A stretch of 64,000 nt of DNA from Pyrococcus sp. ST04 (GTDB taxonomy: Archaea; Methanobacteriota_B; Thermococci; Thermococcales; Thermococcaceae): NCBI RefSeq assembly GCF_000263735.1, contig NC_017946.1:599348-663347 (forward strand), in the 5' to 3' direction. Every line of letters begins with the position of its first letter. The stretch's first letter is position 1. This document shows positions 17,636 to 26,448 of this stretch, in pieces. Both the position numbers and the translations under genes were made by a program. The notes under the pieces are model-generated. The model was not told the origin of the DNA, did not search any database, and saw only the letters and a program-made list of their open reading frames with translations.

Positions 17636-17735
17636 AGGTCCCACGGTTGTGGAACCTAACATGTGTTTGAACCTTCAAGTATATAGGTAGTTTCAAATTA
17701 ATTCCCAGGGCACTTCTGGTAACCAGTAGTTACCA
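17636..17735 (-). promoter_or_regulatory. promoter, operator-like palindrome and 5'-terminal hairpin of fibre operon
   Basis: Reading the minus strand, an inverted repeat TGGTAAC-TACTG-GTTACCA (17735-17717) lies about 30 bp upstream of a TATA box CTATATAC (17686-17679) with a BRE-like GAAACTAC. The expected transcription start about 25 bases on (near 17657) coincides with AGGTTCCAC-AACC-GTGGGACCT (17657-17636). This 9-bp stem has a single G/T wobble and a 4-base loop, so the mRNA would begin with a hairpin just upstream of the ribosome site. Confidence 0.65.
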
Positions 17736-17788
17736 TAGATAAGAAGCAACGTTAAGGAACAAAATTAAGAAACTGAGGTAGCTGAGCC

Positions 17789-18247
17789 TTATCTTCTTTC
17801 AACAATCTTGCTCCAGTGGGCGAGGGCTAGTCCGAGTAATATGAGGGATATTATAACCCCCTCTCCACTCCCCCTAAGTAGGGAGAATATTAGTCCAATA
17901 CAGGAGAAGCATGCATATATTATTGGCCACATGCTTGATGACTTCTCAATGTCAATGTACTTGTCAACCTCCTTAGGAACATTTACTAGCATTATCCTTC
18001 CCCTTTCAACCTTAATTATCCCTTCTCTCTCCATCTTAGGGAGATGAGTTTGGACAAGGCTTACATATATGCTCTTTCTATGTCTCCTGCTTTCATTCCC
18101 TTCCATCTTTGCGATGTAATCAACGAGTTGACTTATTTCGGCTGTATTATTGTTTTTTCTTAAAAATTCAACAACCATAAACCTTCTATCGTTGCCAAGA
18201 ATGATTGAAGATGAGGAATTCTCTAAGAAAAAATGGGGAATTATCAA
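17789..18247 (-). CDS. membrane-anchored winged-HTH protein (DUF7344-like), candidate regulator of fibre genes
   Basis: A 152-residue protein starting MIIPHFF from TTG 18247 (GGTGA five bases upstream); GTG 18256 is an alternative adding three residues. Residues about 20-90 form a winged HTH (LGNDRRFMVVEFLRKNN, HRKSIYVSLVQTHLPKMEREGIIKVE) resembling archaeal DUF7344. Two membrane helices follow near residues 105-145. It lies at the head of the minus-strand fibre cluster, separated by 166 bp containing the operator-like palindrome. Membrane-linked control of the fibre operon is an inference. Confidence 0.72.
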   Translation of the reverse strand: MIIPHFFLENSSSSIILGNDRRFMVVEFLRKNNNTAEISQLVDYIAKMEGNESRRHRKSIYVSLVQTHLPKMEREGIIKVERGRIMLVNVPKEVDKYIDIEKSSSMWPIIYACFSCIGLIFSLLRGSGEGVIISLILLGLALAHWSKIVERR

Positions 18248-18406
18248 GTTTATCACCTTAGTTCTTCTTTGTGTTCCTAAACTATATTAAGGTTTTGGAG
18301 TCACTTTCAGTTTTTAAAAATTCTCTAATTCCGTTATTTTCATTGAAATTTTTCAAAATAACCGTAAAGCTTAAAAATTCACTCTCTTGACTAAAAATTG
18401 AGCCAT

Positions 18407-18479
18407 AGCCCCGTGGTGTAGCGGCCAAGCATGCGGGACTCTGGATCCCGCGACCGGGGTTCGAATCCCCGCGGGGCTA
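18407..18479 (+). tRNA. tRNA-Gln (CTG)
   Basis: Acceptor AGCCCCG pairs with CGGGGCT, the D arm begins GGTGTAGC, the anticodon stem CGGGA/TCCCG closes loop CTCTGGA (anticodon CTG), and the T arm CGGGG-TTCGAAT-CCCCG is perfect. Discriminator A is followed by encoded CCA (18480-18482). A TATA-like GCTTAAAAATTC lies near 18369-18380. Confidence 0.97.
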
Positions 18480-18648
18480 CCAAACCCCTAGGTTTCGGCC
18501 TTTAATTTCCTTTCTAACACTCTTTAAAAAGTGAACCTACATTTTCTCCTGAAGTTTTTCCATTTGAAACAGATTGGTGGTTAACTATCAGCACATGTTC
18601 GGATAAACTTTATAAGCCGGCATTTAGTGTAAAGTCTAATGAACTGAA

Positions 18649-18733
18649 GCGGGGGTTGCCGAGCCTGGTCAAAGGCGGGGGACTCAAGATCCCCTCCCGT
18701 AGGGGTTCCGGGGTTCAAATCCCCGCCCCCGCA
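18649..18733 (+). tRNA. tRNA-Leu (CAA)
   Basis: Acceptor GCGGGGG pairs with CCCCCGC. The anticodon stem GGGGA/TCCCC closes loop CTCAAGA (anticodon CAA). A long variable arm typical of tRNA-Leu is present, and the T arm is CGGGG-TTCAAAT-CCCCG. Discriminator A is followed by encoded CCA (18734-18736). TATA-like ACTTTATAAGC lies at about 18607-18617. Confidence 0.97.
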
Positions 18734-18779
18734 CCAATTAATTATTTAACTCTTCTGTGGAGTATATTTTGGTGGTTGC

Positions 18780-19196
18780 ATGAACGTTGTCAGGTTTGGT
18801 GTTTCCATTCCAGAGGAGCTTCTTGAAAAGTTCGACAAGATAATTGAGGAGAAGGGTTACACGAACAGGAGTGAGGCTATAAGAGATCTGATCAGGGATT
18901 TTATTGTTAGGTACGAGTGGGAAGTTGGGAATGAGGAGGTAGCTGGGACGATAACAATGGTTTACAACCACGACGAGGCAGACGTTGTTAAGGAGCTACT
19001 AGACCTCCAGCACGAGTACCTCAACGAGATCGTTGCAAGCCTTCACGTTCACATGGATGAGCATAACTGTTTAGAAGTTGTCGTTGTTAAGGGAGAAGCC
19101 AGGAAGATAAAGAAGATCGCCGACAGGCTTCTAAGCCTCAAGGGAGTGAAGCACGGCAAACTAGTCATGACGACCACGGGAAGGGAACTCGTTTAG
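18780..19196 (+). CDS. nikR: nickel-responsive transcriptional regulator NikR
   Basis: A 138-residue protein: ribbon-helix-helix DNA-binding domain (residues 1-48, [18 protein letters not shown] and [13 protein letters not shown]) plus an ACT-like metal-binding domain. The high-affinity nickel ligands align as His78, His89, His91 and Cys97 ([12 protein letters not shown]), matching the His/His/His/Cys set of NikR. It represses nickel uptake genes in other species; no target is in this window. ATG 18780 follows GGTGG. Confidence 0.93.
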   Translation: MNVVRFGVSIPEELLEKFDKIIEEKGYTNRSEAIRDLIRDFIVRYEWEVGNEEVAGTITMVYNHDEADVVKELLDLQHEYLNEIVASLHVHMDEHNCLEVVVVKGEARKIKKIADRLLSLKGVKHGKLVMTTTGRELV

Positions 19197-19295
19197 CGAA
19201 ACTTTTATTAACCTTTTCTTACTAAAATCTGATTGAAGTCAATAGGTTTAAATTAGCCAAAAACCAAAATAATAATTGTCAGGAGGTGGCAAGGA

Positions 19296-20474
19296 ATGGT
19301 CGGAATACAAGTGCAGGAAGTTATGACCGACAAGTACGCCAAGATCGATATAAATGCGCCTCTTTCTGAGGCCATTGGAATTATTGAAAAGGAGGATCCC
19401 GATTTAATTCTCGTGTTTGATAGGAATGTGTACAAAGGCGTGCTTACTCAGGACTTGATTATAAGGTCCCACCTAAAATGGGATCCCACAAAGGCCAAGG
19501 TTAGGGATGTTTACAAGCCCGCTCCGGTTATTAAACCTAACGATGATCTAAGCCATGCTGCTAAGTTAATGCTCGAGACAGATTTGAGATCCCTTCCCGT
19601 CGGTGAAAGCAAGGCTGAGATAATAGGTGTAATAAGTGATATGGCCTTGCTTGAGAGGGTAGTTGCGGAGGAGTTTGGTAAGAGGAAGGTCGAGGAGTTC
19701 ATGACAAAGGATGTCATAACCTTGACACCAGATGACACTGTTGCGAAGGCCCTGGCCACAATGAGAGATCATGCAATTTCAAGGATTCCGGTTGTTGATG
19801 AAGAAGGAAAGCTGGAAGGGCTTGTAACACTTCACGACCTGATAATAAGGTTCATCAAGCCAAGGTTCAAGGCACAGAAAGGAGAGGTCGTTGGAGAAAA
19901 AATACCTCCATTCAGCATGAAGCTCAGGGAGGCTATGCTTAAGGGAGTTATCACAATCCTTCCAGACGCCACTGTTAGGGAAGCCGTTTCCACAATGAAG
20001 GACAACAACATTGATGGCTTGGTTGTAGTTGATGAAAACAACAAAGTCGTTGGGGTTCTCACGGTTAAAGATCTCCTACTGCCAATATCAAGGATGGTAG
20101 AGAAGGAGGCGAGGTTCTACCTCCAGCTTGGAGGCGATGCAACTGCCCTCAGTGAGTTCACCAGGGAAAGGATAATAAATGACATCAAGAGGTTCGTTGA
20201 TGGCTATTCAGATCTCCTCGGAAACGAGGGAATAATATACCTATACATAAGGAGGTTCAACGAGAAATTCAGGGGAGTTCACCTTTACCAGGCCAGGATG
20301 AGGGTTGTAACTGACAGAGGAGTTTTCGTGGCAAAAGGTGAAACTTGGGGAGCAATCCAAGCTGTACATGATGCTATCAGGGCAATTGAGAGGCAACTAC
20401 TTCAGAAAGCTGAACTCGAAAGGGACATACGCTATGCCAAGAGGTTCATTGAGAAACTTGAGCTATGGCGCTGA
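19296..20474 (+). CDS. four-CBS-domain protein with C-terminal HPF/S30AE-like domain
   Basis: A 392-residue protein. Four CBS repeats (about 7-60, 68-122, 133-188, 207-262) form two Bateman modules that normally sense adenine nucleotides. The C-terminal region (about 285-375) reads RRFNEKFRGVHLYQARMRV and FVAKGETWGAIQAVHDAI, resembling the ribosome hibernation factor (HPF/RaiA, S30AE) fold. CBS proteins that bind idle archaeal ribosomes are known, so a role in energy-dependent ribosome storage is a reasonable inference. ATG 19296 follows GGAGGTGG. The 3' end overlaps a convergent gene by 43 bp. Confidence 0.75.
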   Translation: MVGIQVQEVMTDKYAKIDINAPLSEAIGIIEKEDPDLILVFDRNVYKGVLTQDLIIRSHLKWDPTKAKVRDVYKPAPVIKPNDDLSHAAKLMLETDLRSLPVGESKAEIIGVISDMALLERVVAEEFGKRKVEEFMTKDVITLTPDDTVAKALATMRDHAISRIPVVDEEGKLEGLVTLHDLIIRFIKPRFKAQKGEVVGEKIPPFSMKLREAMLKGVITILPDATVREAVSTMKDNNIDGLVVVDENNKVVGVLTVKDLLLPISRMVEKEARFYLQLGGDATALSEFTRERIINDIKRFVDGYSDLLGNEGIIYLYIRRFNEKFRGVHLYQARMRVVTDRGVFVAKGETWGAIQAVHDAIRAIERQLLQKAELERDIRYAKRFIEKLELWR

Positions 20475-21445
20475 GCTCTCTCAAACAACTCCTTTGACTT
20501 CGCTATTAGCTCCTTATTTCCAATTTTCTTCCCTTCTTCAAGAAGCTCAAATGACAAGAACTTAAGTATCCTTGAAAACTTCTGGGGGTTTGCTTTCTTA
20601 ACGTCTTCAAAGATATGTTCGACGATCGGAATGGCATCTTCCCTAGGGAGCAAAAGGAGTATTCTGTACGCTAGGAGTACCTTATCTATCGGTCTAATCA
20701 CCCTTTCAATATCCTGATTCCTTCCGATAAAGAATAGCAACCTTGGCAGAGGGCCACCTTTTCCAATAATCTTTAAGATTTCAACGGCCTTGTCAACCTC
20801 CCCTTTCTCAAGGTAGTCTAGGGCCATATGCTCCAAGAAGGACGATTTGAGGGGCTCGGGTAAGTCCTCGGGGGAAATATTCTCAAAGTCGAGCTCTCCA
20901 ACGTCTGGACTTTTAACCTCCTCAGGTCTTTCCGTTACATCTACAACCTCATTCTTGAAATCCTCAGTTGTCTTAACTATGTTAGCATCTATGAGGAACT
21001 TTCCGTCCTCGTACTTAACCCCCTCTGGAAGGGGCTTCAACAACTCAACGTCCGCCTCCTCTAGCCCGAGATCACTCAGCTTAACTTCGAGAATGTTCTT
21101 ACTTTTTAAAGCCTCAGCAATCGCATTACTTATCCTTCTAAGGGCCTTTTTCTTCGTGTACGAGTCGGGAATCAGCTTTGCACTCTCCACGGCATCTTTG
21201 AATCTTTCTCTCTTCGAGAACTCGTAAGATAAATACAGAAGAGCATCACTCTTTAGAGATGTTATCGGAATTGAGCCTGCTATCTTCCTAGCCCTCTCTG
21301 GGTTAATAGGAACAAGCTCTTGAGCTATCCATTTGAGGGCATAGGATCTCCAATAATTATCCTGTATTCCATTGGCTATCTTGAGGGCCTTTTCTATGTC
21401 CCCATCTTCAAGTGCTTTCCTTACTCTCAAGAGTTCTTCTATCAT
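20432..21445 (-). CDS. helical-repeat (TPR-like) protein
   Basis: A 337-residue, almost entirely helical protein with TPR-like repeats (EKALKIANGIQDNYWRSYAL, EKGEVDKAVEILKIIG and similar) and a central acidic linker near 165-205. No signal or membrane segment. It resembles in style the other repeat protein at 25350-26387. ATG 21445 has no strong ribosome site; a T-rich TATA-like element about 30 bp upstream suggests a short leader. The function is not recognised; Thermococcales encode many such proteins. Confidence 0.8.
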   Translation of the reverse strand: MIEELLRVRKALEDGDIEKALKIANGIQDNYWRSYALKWIAQELVPINPERARKIAGSIPITSLKSDALLYLSYEFSKRERFKDAVESAKLIPDSYTKKKALRRISNAIAEALKSKNILEVKLSDLGLEEADVELLKPLPEGVKYEDGKFLIDANIVKTTEDFKNEVVDVTERPEEVKSPDVGELDFENISPEDLPEPLKSSFLEHMALDYLEKGEVDKAVEILKIIGKGGPLPRLLFFIGRNQDIERVIRPIDKVLLAYRILLLLPREDAIPIVEHIFEDVKKANPQKFSRILKFLSFELLEEGKKIGNKELIAKSKELFERAQRHSSSFSMNLLA

Positions 21446-21540
21446 CGGGATTATTTATCCCCAGAAAGATAAAAATGTTTCACAATCCTGCCCGCAGATG
21501 ATTTAAAGCTTTCAGTGAAATGGTAACCTGGGGAGGTTGC

Positions 21541-22554
21541 ATGAGGCCGAGGGTGTTCATAACAAGGGAGATACCCGAAAATGGGATAAGGATGCTCGAA
21601 AAGGAGTTCGATGTAGAAGTTTGGGGAGAGGAGAAGGAAATTCCTAGGGAAGTTCTCCTTGAGAAGGTTAAGGACGTAGACGCCTTGGTCACGATGCTTA
21701 GTGAGAGGATAGATAGGGAAATCTTTGAGAATGCTCCAAGGCTGAGAATAGTAGCTAACTATGCGGTTGGTTATGACAACATAGATGTTGAAGAGGCCAC
21801 TAGGAGGGGAATATACGTAACCAACACTCCAGATGTTTTAACTGACGCAACGGCGGATTTGGCATTTGCCCTTTTGCTGGCGACGGCGAGACATTTGATT
21901 AAGGGTGACAAATTCGTGAGGAGTGGAGAGTGGAAGAGAAAGGGAATAGCCTGGCATCCGAAGTGGTTTCTGGGATTTGACGTGTATGGAAAGACAATAG
22001 GGATCATAGGGTTTGGAAGAATAGGACAGGCAATAGCGAGAAGGGCTAGAGGATTTAACATGAGAATCCTGTACTATTCTAGAACGAGAAAGCTTGATGC
22101 TGAAAGAGAGTTAAACGCTGAATTCAAGCCTCTAGAAGAGTTGTTAAGGAAAAGCGATTTCGTTGTTCTCGCAGTTCCCCTAACGAAGGAAACTATGTAT
22201 ATGATTAATGAGGACAGGTTGAGGATTATGAAGAGGAGCGCAATCCTAATCAACGTGGCGAGGGGAAAGGTCGTTGATACGAAGGCCCTCATAAAGGCCT
22301 TGAAGGAAGGGTGGATAGCAGGGGCGGGGTTGGATGTTTTTGAGGAAGAGCCCTACTATGATGAGGAGCTCTTTTCCCTCGAGAATGTCGTGTTAACTCC
22401 GCACATAGGCAGTGCAACGTTTGGTGCCAGGGAGGGAATGGCCGAGCTTGTGGCGAGAAACCTAATAGCATTTAAGAAAGGTGAAATTCCCCCAACTTTG
22501 GTTAACAGAGAGGTAATAAAAATAAGGAAGCCAGGGTTTGAAGAGGGGCGATGA
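21541..22554 (+). CDS. gyaR: glyoxylate/hydroxypyruvate reductase (D-2-hydroxyacid dehydrogenase family)
   Basis: A 337-residue NAD(P)-dependent D-2-hydroxyacid dehydrogenase with the Rossmann motif [14 protein letters not shown], Arg in NVARG, Glu in DVFEEEP and catalytic His in LTPHIGSAT. It is very like the characterised Thermococcales GyaR enzymes. ATG 21541 is preferred because GGGAGGT lies just upstream. The last codons and stop (22552-22554) overlap the C box of a guide RNA. Confidence 0.92.
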   Translation: MRPRVFITREIPENGIRMLEKEFDVEVWGEEKEIPREVLLEKVKDVDALVTMLSERIDREIFENAPRLRIVANYAVGYDNIDVEEATRRGIYVTNTPDVLTDATADLAFALLLATARHLIKGDKFVRSGEWKRKGIAWHPKWFLGFDVYGKTIGIIGFGRIGQAIARRARGFNMRILYYSRTRKLDAERELNAEFKPLEELLRKSDFVVLAVPLTKETMYMINEDRLRIMKRSAILINVARGKVVDTKALIKALKEGWIAGAGLDVFEEEPYYDEELFSLENVVLTPHIGSATFGAREGMAELVARNLIAFKKGEIPPTLVNREVIKIRKPGFEEGR

Positions 22555-22600
22555 TGAGCTCCATCCCTGCCTGAGGTGTGATGAATGTAGCGCGCTCTGA
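22551..22600 (+). ncRNA. C/D box guide sRNA (1)
   Basis: Box C ATGATGA (22551-22557), 13-nt guide GCTCCATCCCTGC, box D' CTGA (22571-22574), 3-nt spacer, box C' GTGATGA (22578-22584), 12-nt guide ATGTAGCGCGCT, box D CTGA (22597-22600). All boxes match consensus and spacing is typical of archaeal 2'-O-methylation guides. Box C overlaps the gyaR stop codon. The targets were not determined. Confidence 0.88.
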
Positions 22601-22601
22601 G

Positions 22602-24476
22602 CTACTCTTTCTTTCCTTCTTTTAGTATCTCCTCTATGTTAAAGCCCTCTTCATATCTCTTGAGCTTCCTTTCGAAGAACTCCATGAACAGCTTGTACCT
22701 CTTCATTCTGTGCTTTGGACTTCCCGTAATACTATGTCCGTGTGGCCCCCTCTTGAAGATTGCTATATAGACTTCCTTCCCGAGATCCTTGAGGACATGG
22801 TAGAACATGAGGCTTTGGTCTAACGGACAGCGGTAGTCTTCTAGGGAATGGATTAGGAGGAGTGGTGCCTTAACATTCTTTGCATAGAATAGCGGACTCA
22901 GCTTCTTGTAGTTCTCGTTTTCAAGTGGATTTGGCCCTATAACTTCCTTGTCAAACCATAACCCTATGTCTGAGAACGCATAGCTTGTAAGCCAGTAGCT
23001 TATTCCGTTTTCGCTAATTCCAGCCTTAAATAAATCGCTCTGTGTTAGGGCCCAGTTTGTCATATACCCTCCATAACTTATGCCCGTTATCCCTATCCTC
23101 TCCCTATCTGCCTGAGGTTCCAGTTTCAAGAACTCTTCTACACCGTTCAGAATGTCTTGGAAGTCCTCAAGTCCCGTTCTCTCCAGTACTCTAAGTGCGA
23201 AGTCCTCACTGTAGCCATTACTTCCCCTTGGGTTAACGAACACTATGTAATATCCCTTGTTGGCCATTAGCTGCATCTCGTACTTGAAGTAGTACCCATA
23301 CATTCCCTTTGGTCCTCCGTGGACGAACACTATAACGGGAGCCTTTTCTCCCTCCTTAATATCTGGTTTTATGTACCATCCGTCAATCTCCAGGTCGATG
23401 CTCTTATAGCGGAAGTGTTTGGGTTCATAAGTTTTTAACTTCTTGAAGATCAGGCCGTTGTAGTCTGTCAGTTGCTTCTCCTCGCCATCCCAAACGTAAA
23501 GCTCCCTAAGCCTAGTTGCAGTCTCTTTCAGATAAACTACAACTTCATCAACGTCAAATCCCATTATCCAGTGCTTCCCCTTTGAAATTTCCTTGACTTC
23601 TCCATTCCACATGTAAAGGTTGACGCTTCCTTCCTCGTAAAGTGTGAAGTAGACATTCCCGTCTTTTATTTTAGCTTGGCCAGCTTCCCTATCTATTTTG
23701 TCCATTATAGGAGTAACCTCTTTTCCGTCGTAAATGTAAAGCTTATCATGCTCACTTATGAACTTCTTTTCTGGCTTCCCGTAGAGTAGTATGCTCCTAC
23801 CATCTGAGTCTATTGCCGAATATGAAACTTTTTCAAACAACCTCTCCTCTTCCCCATCCTTCCAGATGTAAATATCCCAGAATTTGAAGTACTGAGGTAT
23901 GCCTTCTCTGTGGGGGACGTTGACGACTATTGAGTCACCATGCCATATACCCGATGAAAACCTTGGCTTCTCGAACTGGTCTATAACCTCTTCTGCTTCG
24001 CTGTCAACTATCCAGAAGGTTGTTTTTTCTCCGTCGAAGAAGCCTAGCCTGTCAAACCAGGCGGGGACATCATCTTCAAATATGAAGTCCTCATCATCTC
24101 TCCTTTTGAAGCCAACTACGAGAAGTCTTCTGGAGTCTTCGTTCCATTCTATTGATCTTATGTTCTTTGCTTCCAAAACTTTCTTTGCGGAGAGAGTTTC
24201 TACCTCTGCAATCCAGATTTCGGAAGTTTTTCTCTCTTCATTAGCTCTCATAAATGCTATCTTTCTTTCATCTGGGGAAAGTCTTGGCATTGTTGCGTTT
24301 TCTATGTACTTCTTCCACCTCTTTTCCAAGTCCTCGATAACTATGGTGCTTTCATACTTATTTTTCTCGAGATTGGCCTTTGTTAAGGTGTATGCAACGA
24401 GCTTTCCCCTTGTTCTAGGATCCCCAATGTATGCGAATTTTGTAAAGGTTTTCTCGTTCCATTCGATATTGCTCAT
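22602..24476 (-). CDS. acylaminoacyl-peptidase-like serine peptidase (S9 family)
   Basis: A 624-residue S9 prolyl-oligopeptidase-family protein: an N-terminal beta-propeller (about 1-350) and a C-terminal alpha/beta hydrolase domain. The nucleophile is in GISYGGY, the acid likely in HSLEDYRCP and the histidine in RGPHGHS. It is cytoplasmic, with no signal, and probably trims acylated or short peptides. ATG 24476 is preferred to 24503 because GGTGAT is correctly spaced to it and the longer form would overlap the upstream gene. Confidence 0.9.
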   Translation of the reverse strand: MSNIEWNEKTFTKFAYIGDPRTRGKLVAYTLTKANLEKNKYESTIVIEDLEKRWKKYIENATMPRLSPDERKIAFMRANEERKTSEIWIAEVETLSAKKVLEAKNIRSIEWNEDSRRLLVVGFKRRDDEDFIFEDDVPAWFDRLGFFDGEKTTFWIVDSEAEEVIDQFEKPRFSSGIWHGDSIVVNVPHREGIPQYFKFWDIYIWKDGEEERLFEKVSYSAIDSDGRSILLYGKPEKKFISEHDKLYIYDGKEVTPIMDKIDREAGQAKIKDGNVYFTLYEEGSVNLYMWNGEVKEISKGKHWIMGFDVDEVVVYLKETATRLRELYVWDGEEKQLTDYNGLIFKKLKTYEPKHFRYKSIDLEIDGWYIKPDIKEGEKAPVIVFVHGGPKGMYGYYFKYEMQLMANKGYYIVFVNPRGSNGYSEDFALRVLERTGLEDFQDILNGVEEFLKLEPQADRERIGITGISYGGYMTNWALTQSDLFKAGISENGISYWLTSYAFSDIGLWFDKEVIGPNPLENENYKKLSPLFYAKNVKAPLLLIHSLEDYRCPLDQSLMFYHVLKDLGKEVYIAIFKRGPHGHSITGSPKHRMKRYKLFMEFFERKLKRYEEGFNIEEILKEGKKE

Positions 24477-24502
24477 AACGGTATCACCAATACTTAATTG
24501 CA

Positions 24503-25348
24503 TCAGTCCTTATTAACTTTTTCTTTGTACAGCTCTATCCATATCGCTGAGAGGATCAAGAGCGCTCCGATGTATCCCTTTGGGGAAAGAATCTCATGCA
24601 GGGTTATTAAGGAAAATAAATGGCCAAATACTGGCTCTGCAGAGTAAAGTATTGCCGCTCTGTAGGACTCTACCTTTGGCTGATACTTAACCTGGGCAAA
24701 GAATGCCAGTGCAGTTGCGAACACTCCAGTGTATAGGATGGCCAACATTACATCTGGCTTGCCCGGTAATGGTAACCCTTCCTTAAGTAGGGCATAAATG
24801 GTGGAGAATACGCTATTCCAAAATACTTGCCAAAAAGCTATTCCTATTCCATATTTGCTGAAATACTCGACTAGAACTATTTGAAACGCAAAGCTTAGTG
24901 CTGAGATTACTGTGAGCATATCCCCGTAATTTAACCTCAAAGATGCGCCAGAGATCAGATAGAGCCCAATGACCGCTAAGACAAGGGCTATGGAATCTTC
25001 CCTTGTTATGAATCTTTTTAGGATTAGATACGCTGCGAAGGGCGTGAAGACTACGTAGAGAGAAGTTATGAATGCCGAGTTTGAGGCGGTCGTGTATTTT
25101 AGGCCAACTATTTGAAACCCATGACCTAAGAAGAGTGTAAATCCAAGCATCATCCCTGGGATTATTTGATCTTTCGTAAGTTTCTTCCTTAGGAAAATCA
25201 ACATTATTGCAGAAGCTATGAAAAATCTTAGAGCTATGAATGTTATTGGAGGAAAATCTCCAACTGCAGTCTTCATTACTGGAAAAGTTGATCCCCAAAT
25301 TACCGAGAGTCCCAATAAGATTAGAGAGGCTTTCGTTTTTTCCTCCAT
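24503..25348 (-). CDS. DMT/EamA-family transporter
   Basis: A 281-residue protein with ten predicted membrane helices in two EamA halves (first half 1-140 with IWGSTFPVMK, second 145-275 with AEPVFGHLFSLITL). DMT permeases export amino acids or drugs; the substrate is unknown. It lies 26 bp upstream of the S9 peptidase on the same strand and 1 bp after the helical-repeat gene, suggesting an operon. A peptide or amino-acid export link is inference. Confidence 0.88.
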   Translation of the reverse strand: MEEKTKASLILLGLSVIWGSTFPVMKTAVGDFPPITFIALRFFIASAIMLIFLRKKLTKDQIIPGMMLGFTLFLGHGFQIVGLKYTTASNSAFITSLYVVFTPFAAYLILKRFITREDSIALVLAVIGLYLISGASLRLNYGDMLTVISALSFAFQIVLVEYFSKYGIGIAFWQVFWNSVFSTIYALLKEGLPLPGKPDVMLAILYTGVFATALAFFAQVKYQPKVESYRAAILYSAEPVFGHLFSLITLHEILSPKGYIGALLILSAIWIELYKEKVNKD

Positions 25349-25349
25349 T

Positions 25350-26387
25350 TCACTCCCTAAGCTGTGATACTAATTCTTTCTTAAATTCTTCCCCTTTTAT
25401 CTTGGGGAGAATAATCTCAGTAACAGCGTCGATCTCTCCAATTTCCAGAAGTCTTTTTCCAATTTTCACCAATCCCATGTCCCTAATCTTTTGATCTTCT
25501 ATTTTCTCCGCAACTTCGAGGGCTTTGTCAAACATAGCTAAATCAATGAATATCTCAACGACTCTTAGCTTTTCTTTATCGGATAGACTATCAATGCTTA
25601 TCTCTCCTAGGGCTTTCTCCAATAGCTCAACCTTTTCAGGCATGTTGTTCTTCTTTGCCCATAGGCTTATCTCTAGGAGTCCAATTCCAACGCTCTTTCT
25701 TGGGAATTTGGTGTATATCCGGTAGATTGCTTGGTTGAATCTTCCTTCATATACAAGCTTCCTTATTTCTGGATCCTTTAAAAACTTCAGAGTTCTTGCA
25801 AGCTCTATCTTCTTCTCAACTATTCCAGCCCTGTGCCCAATTTTCAACTTATCGAATATGTCATGGGCCCTTTCATAAAAGGGGATCGCGACATCTGAAG
25901 GTAAATCGTCTCCAGTTCTCTCCATAACGTCTGCGAGCTGGAGTATCAGGTCTGTTTTCTTTGAGATCTCAAGCTCTAGATCCATTATTGTGTCAAAGGC
26001 GTACTCAAAGGTTTCCATTGCTACATCATAGAAGCCTGCCTTTGCAAGCTTATTCGCGAGGAACATCGCTGATATTCCAGAGTTAAGGGGGTCTACTTTA
26101 TCCAACAATGACAATGCTTTGTCAAAATACTCACTCCCCTCGTTCGGAAAGCCAAGATCCATTAAGGCTGATGCTATTTCCCCGTACCCTAGAATCTTCT
26201 CAACATTATCCTCAACATACTTTTCGAGGATATACAAAGCGTCATCAATGAAGTCAACATTACCAACTATCTTTCCGATTTCAGCTAGAGCGAGAACCTT
26301 GTCGATGGTACTAAGTTTTTCTATTTGCCTTAAGGCTTCATCAATCATGCCCTTTTTCGCAAGGAGAATAATTTCCCTCACGTCCAT
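25350..26387 (-). CDS. helical-repeat (TPR-like) protein
   Basis: A 345-residue helical protein of TPR-like units (MDVREIILLAKKGMIDEAL, FDKALEVAEKIEDQKIRDM). ATG 26387 is preferred: the shared TATA element at 26417-26433 places the transcript start near 26399, so ATG 26438 would lie upstream of transcription. It heads an operon with the EamA transporter and S9 peptidase and is divergent from the DUF531 gene. No specific function is recognised. Confidence 0.8.
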   Translation of the reverse strand: MDVREIILLAKKGMIDEALRQIEKLSTIDKVLALAEIGKIVGNVDFIDDALYILEKYVEDNVEKILGYGEIASALMDLGFPNEGSEYFDKALSLLDKVDPLNSGISAMFLANKLAKAGFYDVAMETFEYAFDTIMDLELEISKKTDLILQLADVMERTGDDLPSDVAIPFYERAHDIFDKLKIGHRAGIVEKKIELARTLKFLKDPEIRKLVYEGRFNQAIYRIYTKFPRKSVGIGLLEISLWAKKNNMPEKVELLEKALGEISIDSLSDKEKLRVVEIFIDLAMFDKALEVAEKIEDQKIRDMGLVKIGKRLLEIGEIDAVTEIILPKIKGEEFKKELVSQLRE

Positions 26388-26416
26388 ACGTATCACAAAA
26401 GAATAGTGAGGCTTAA

Positions 26417-26433
26417 TGTTTATTAAATAATTT
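26417..26433. promoter_or_regulatory. shared bidirectional TATA element
   Basis: TGTTTATTAAATAATTT is nearly symmetrical. Read rightwards it lies about 26 bp from the DUF531 ATG (26449), implying a leaderless mRNA. Read leftwards it lies about 37 bp from the repeat-protein ATG (26387). One AT element appears to serve both divergent genes. Confidence 0.6.
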
Positions 26434-26448
26434 GGCATTCATTCATCG

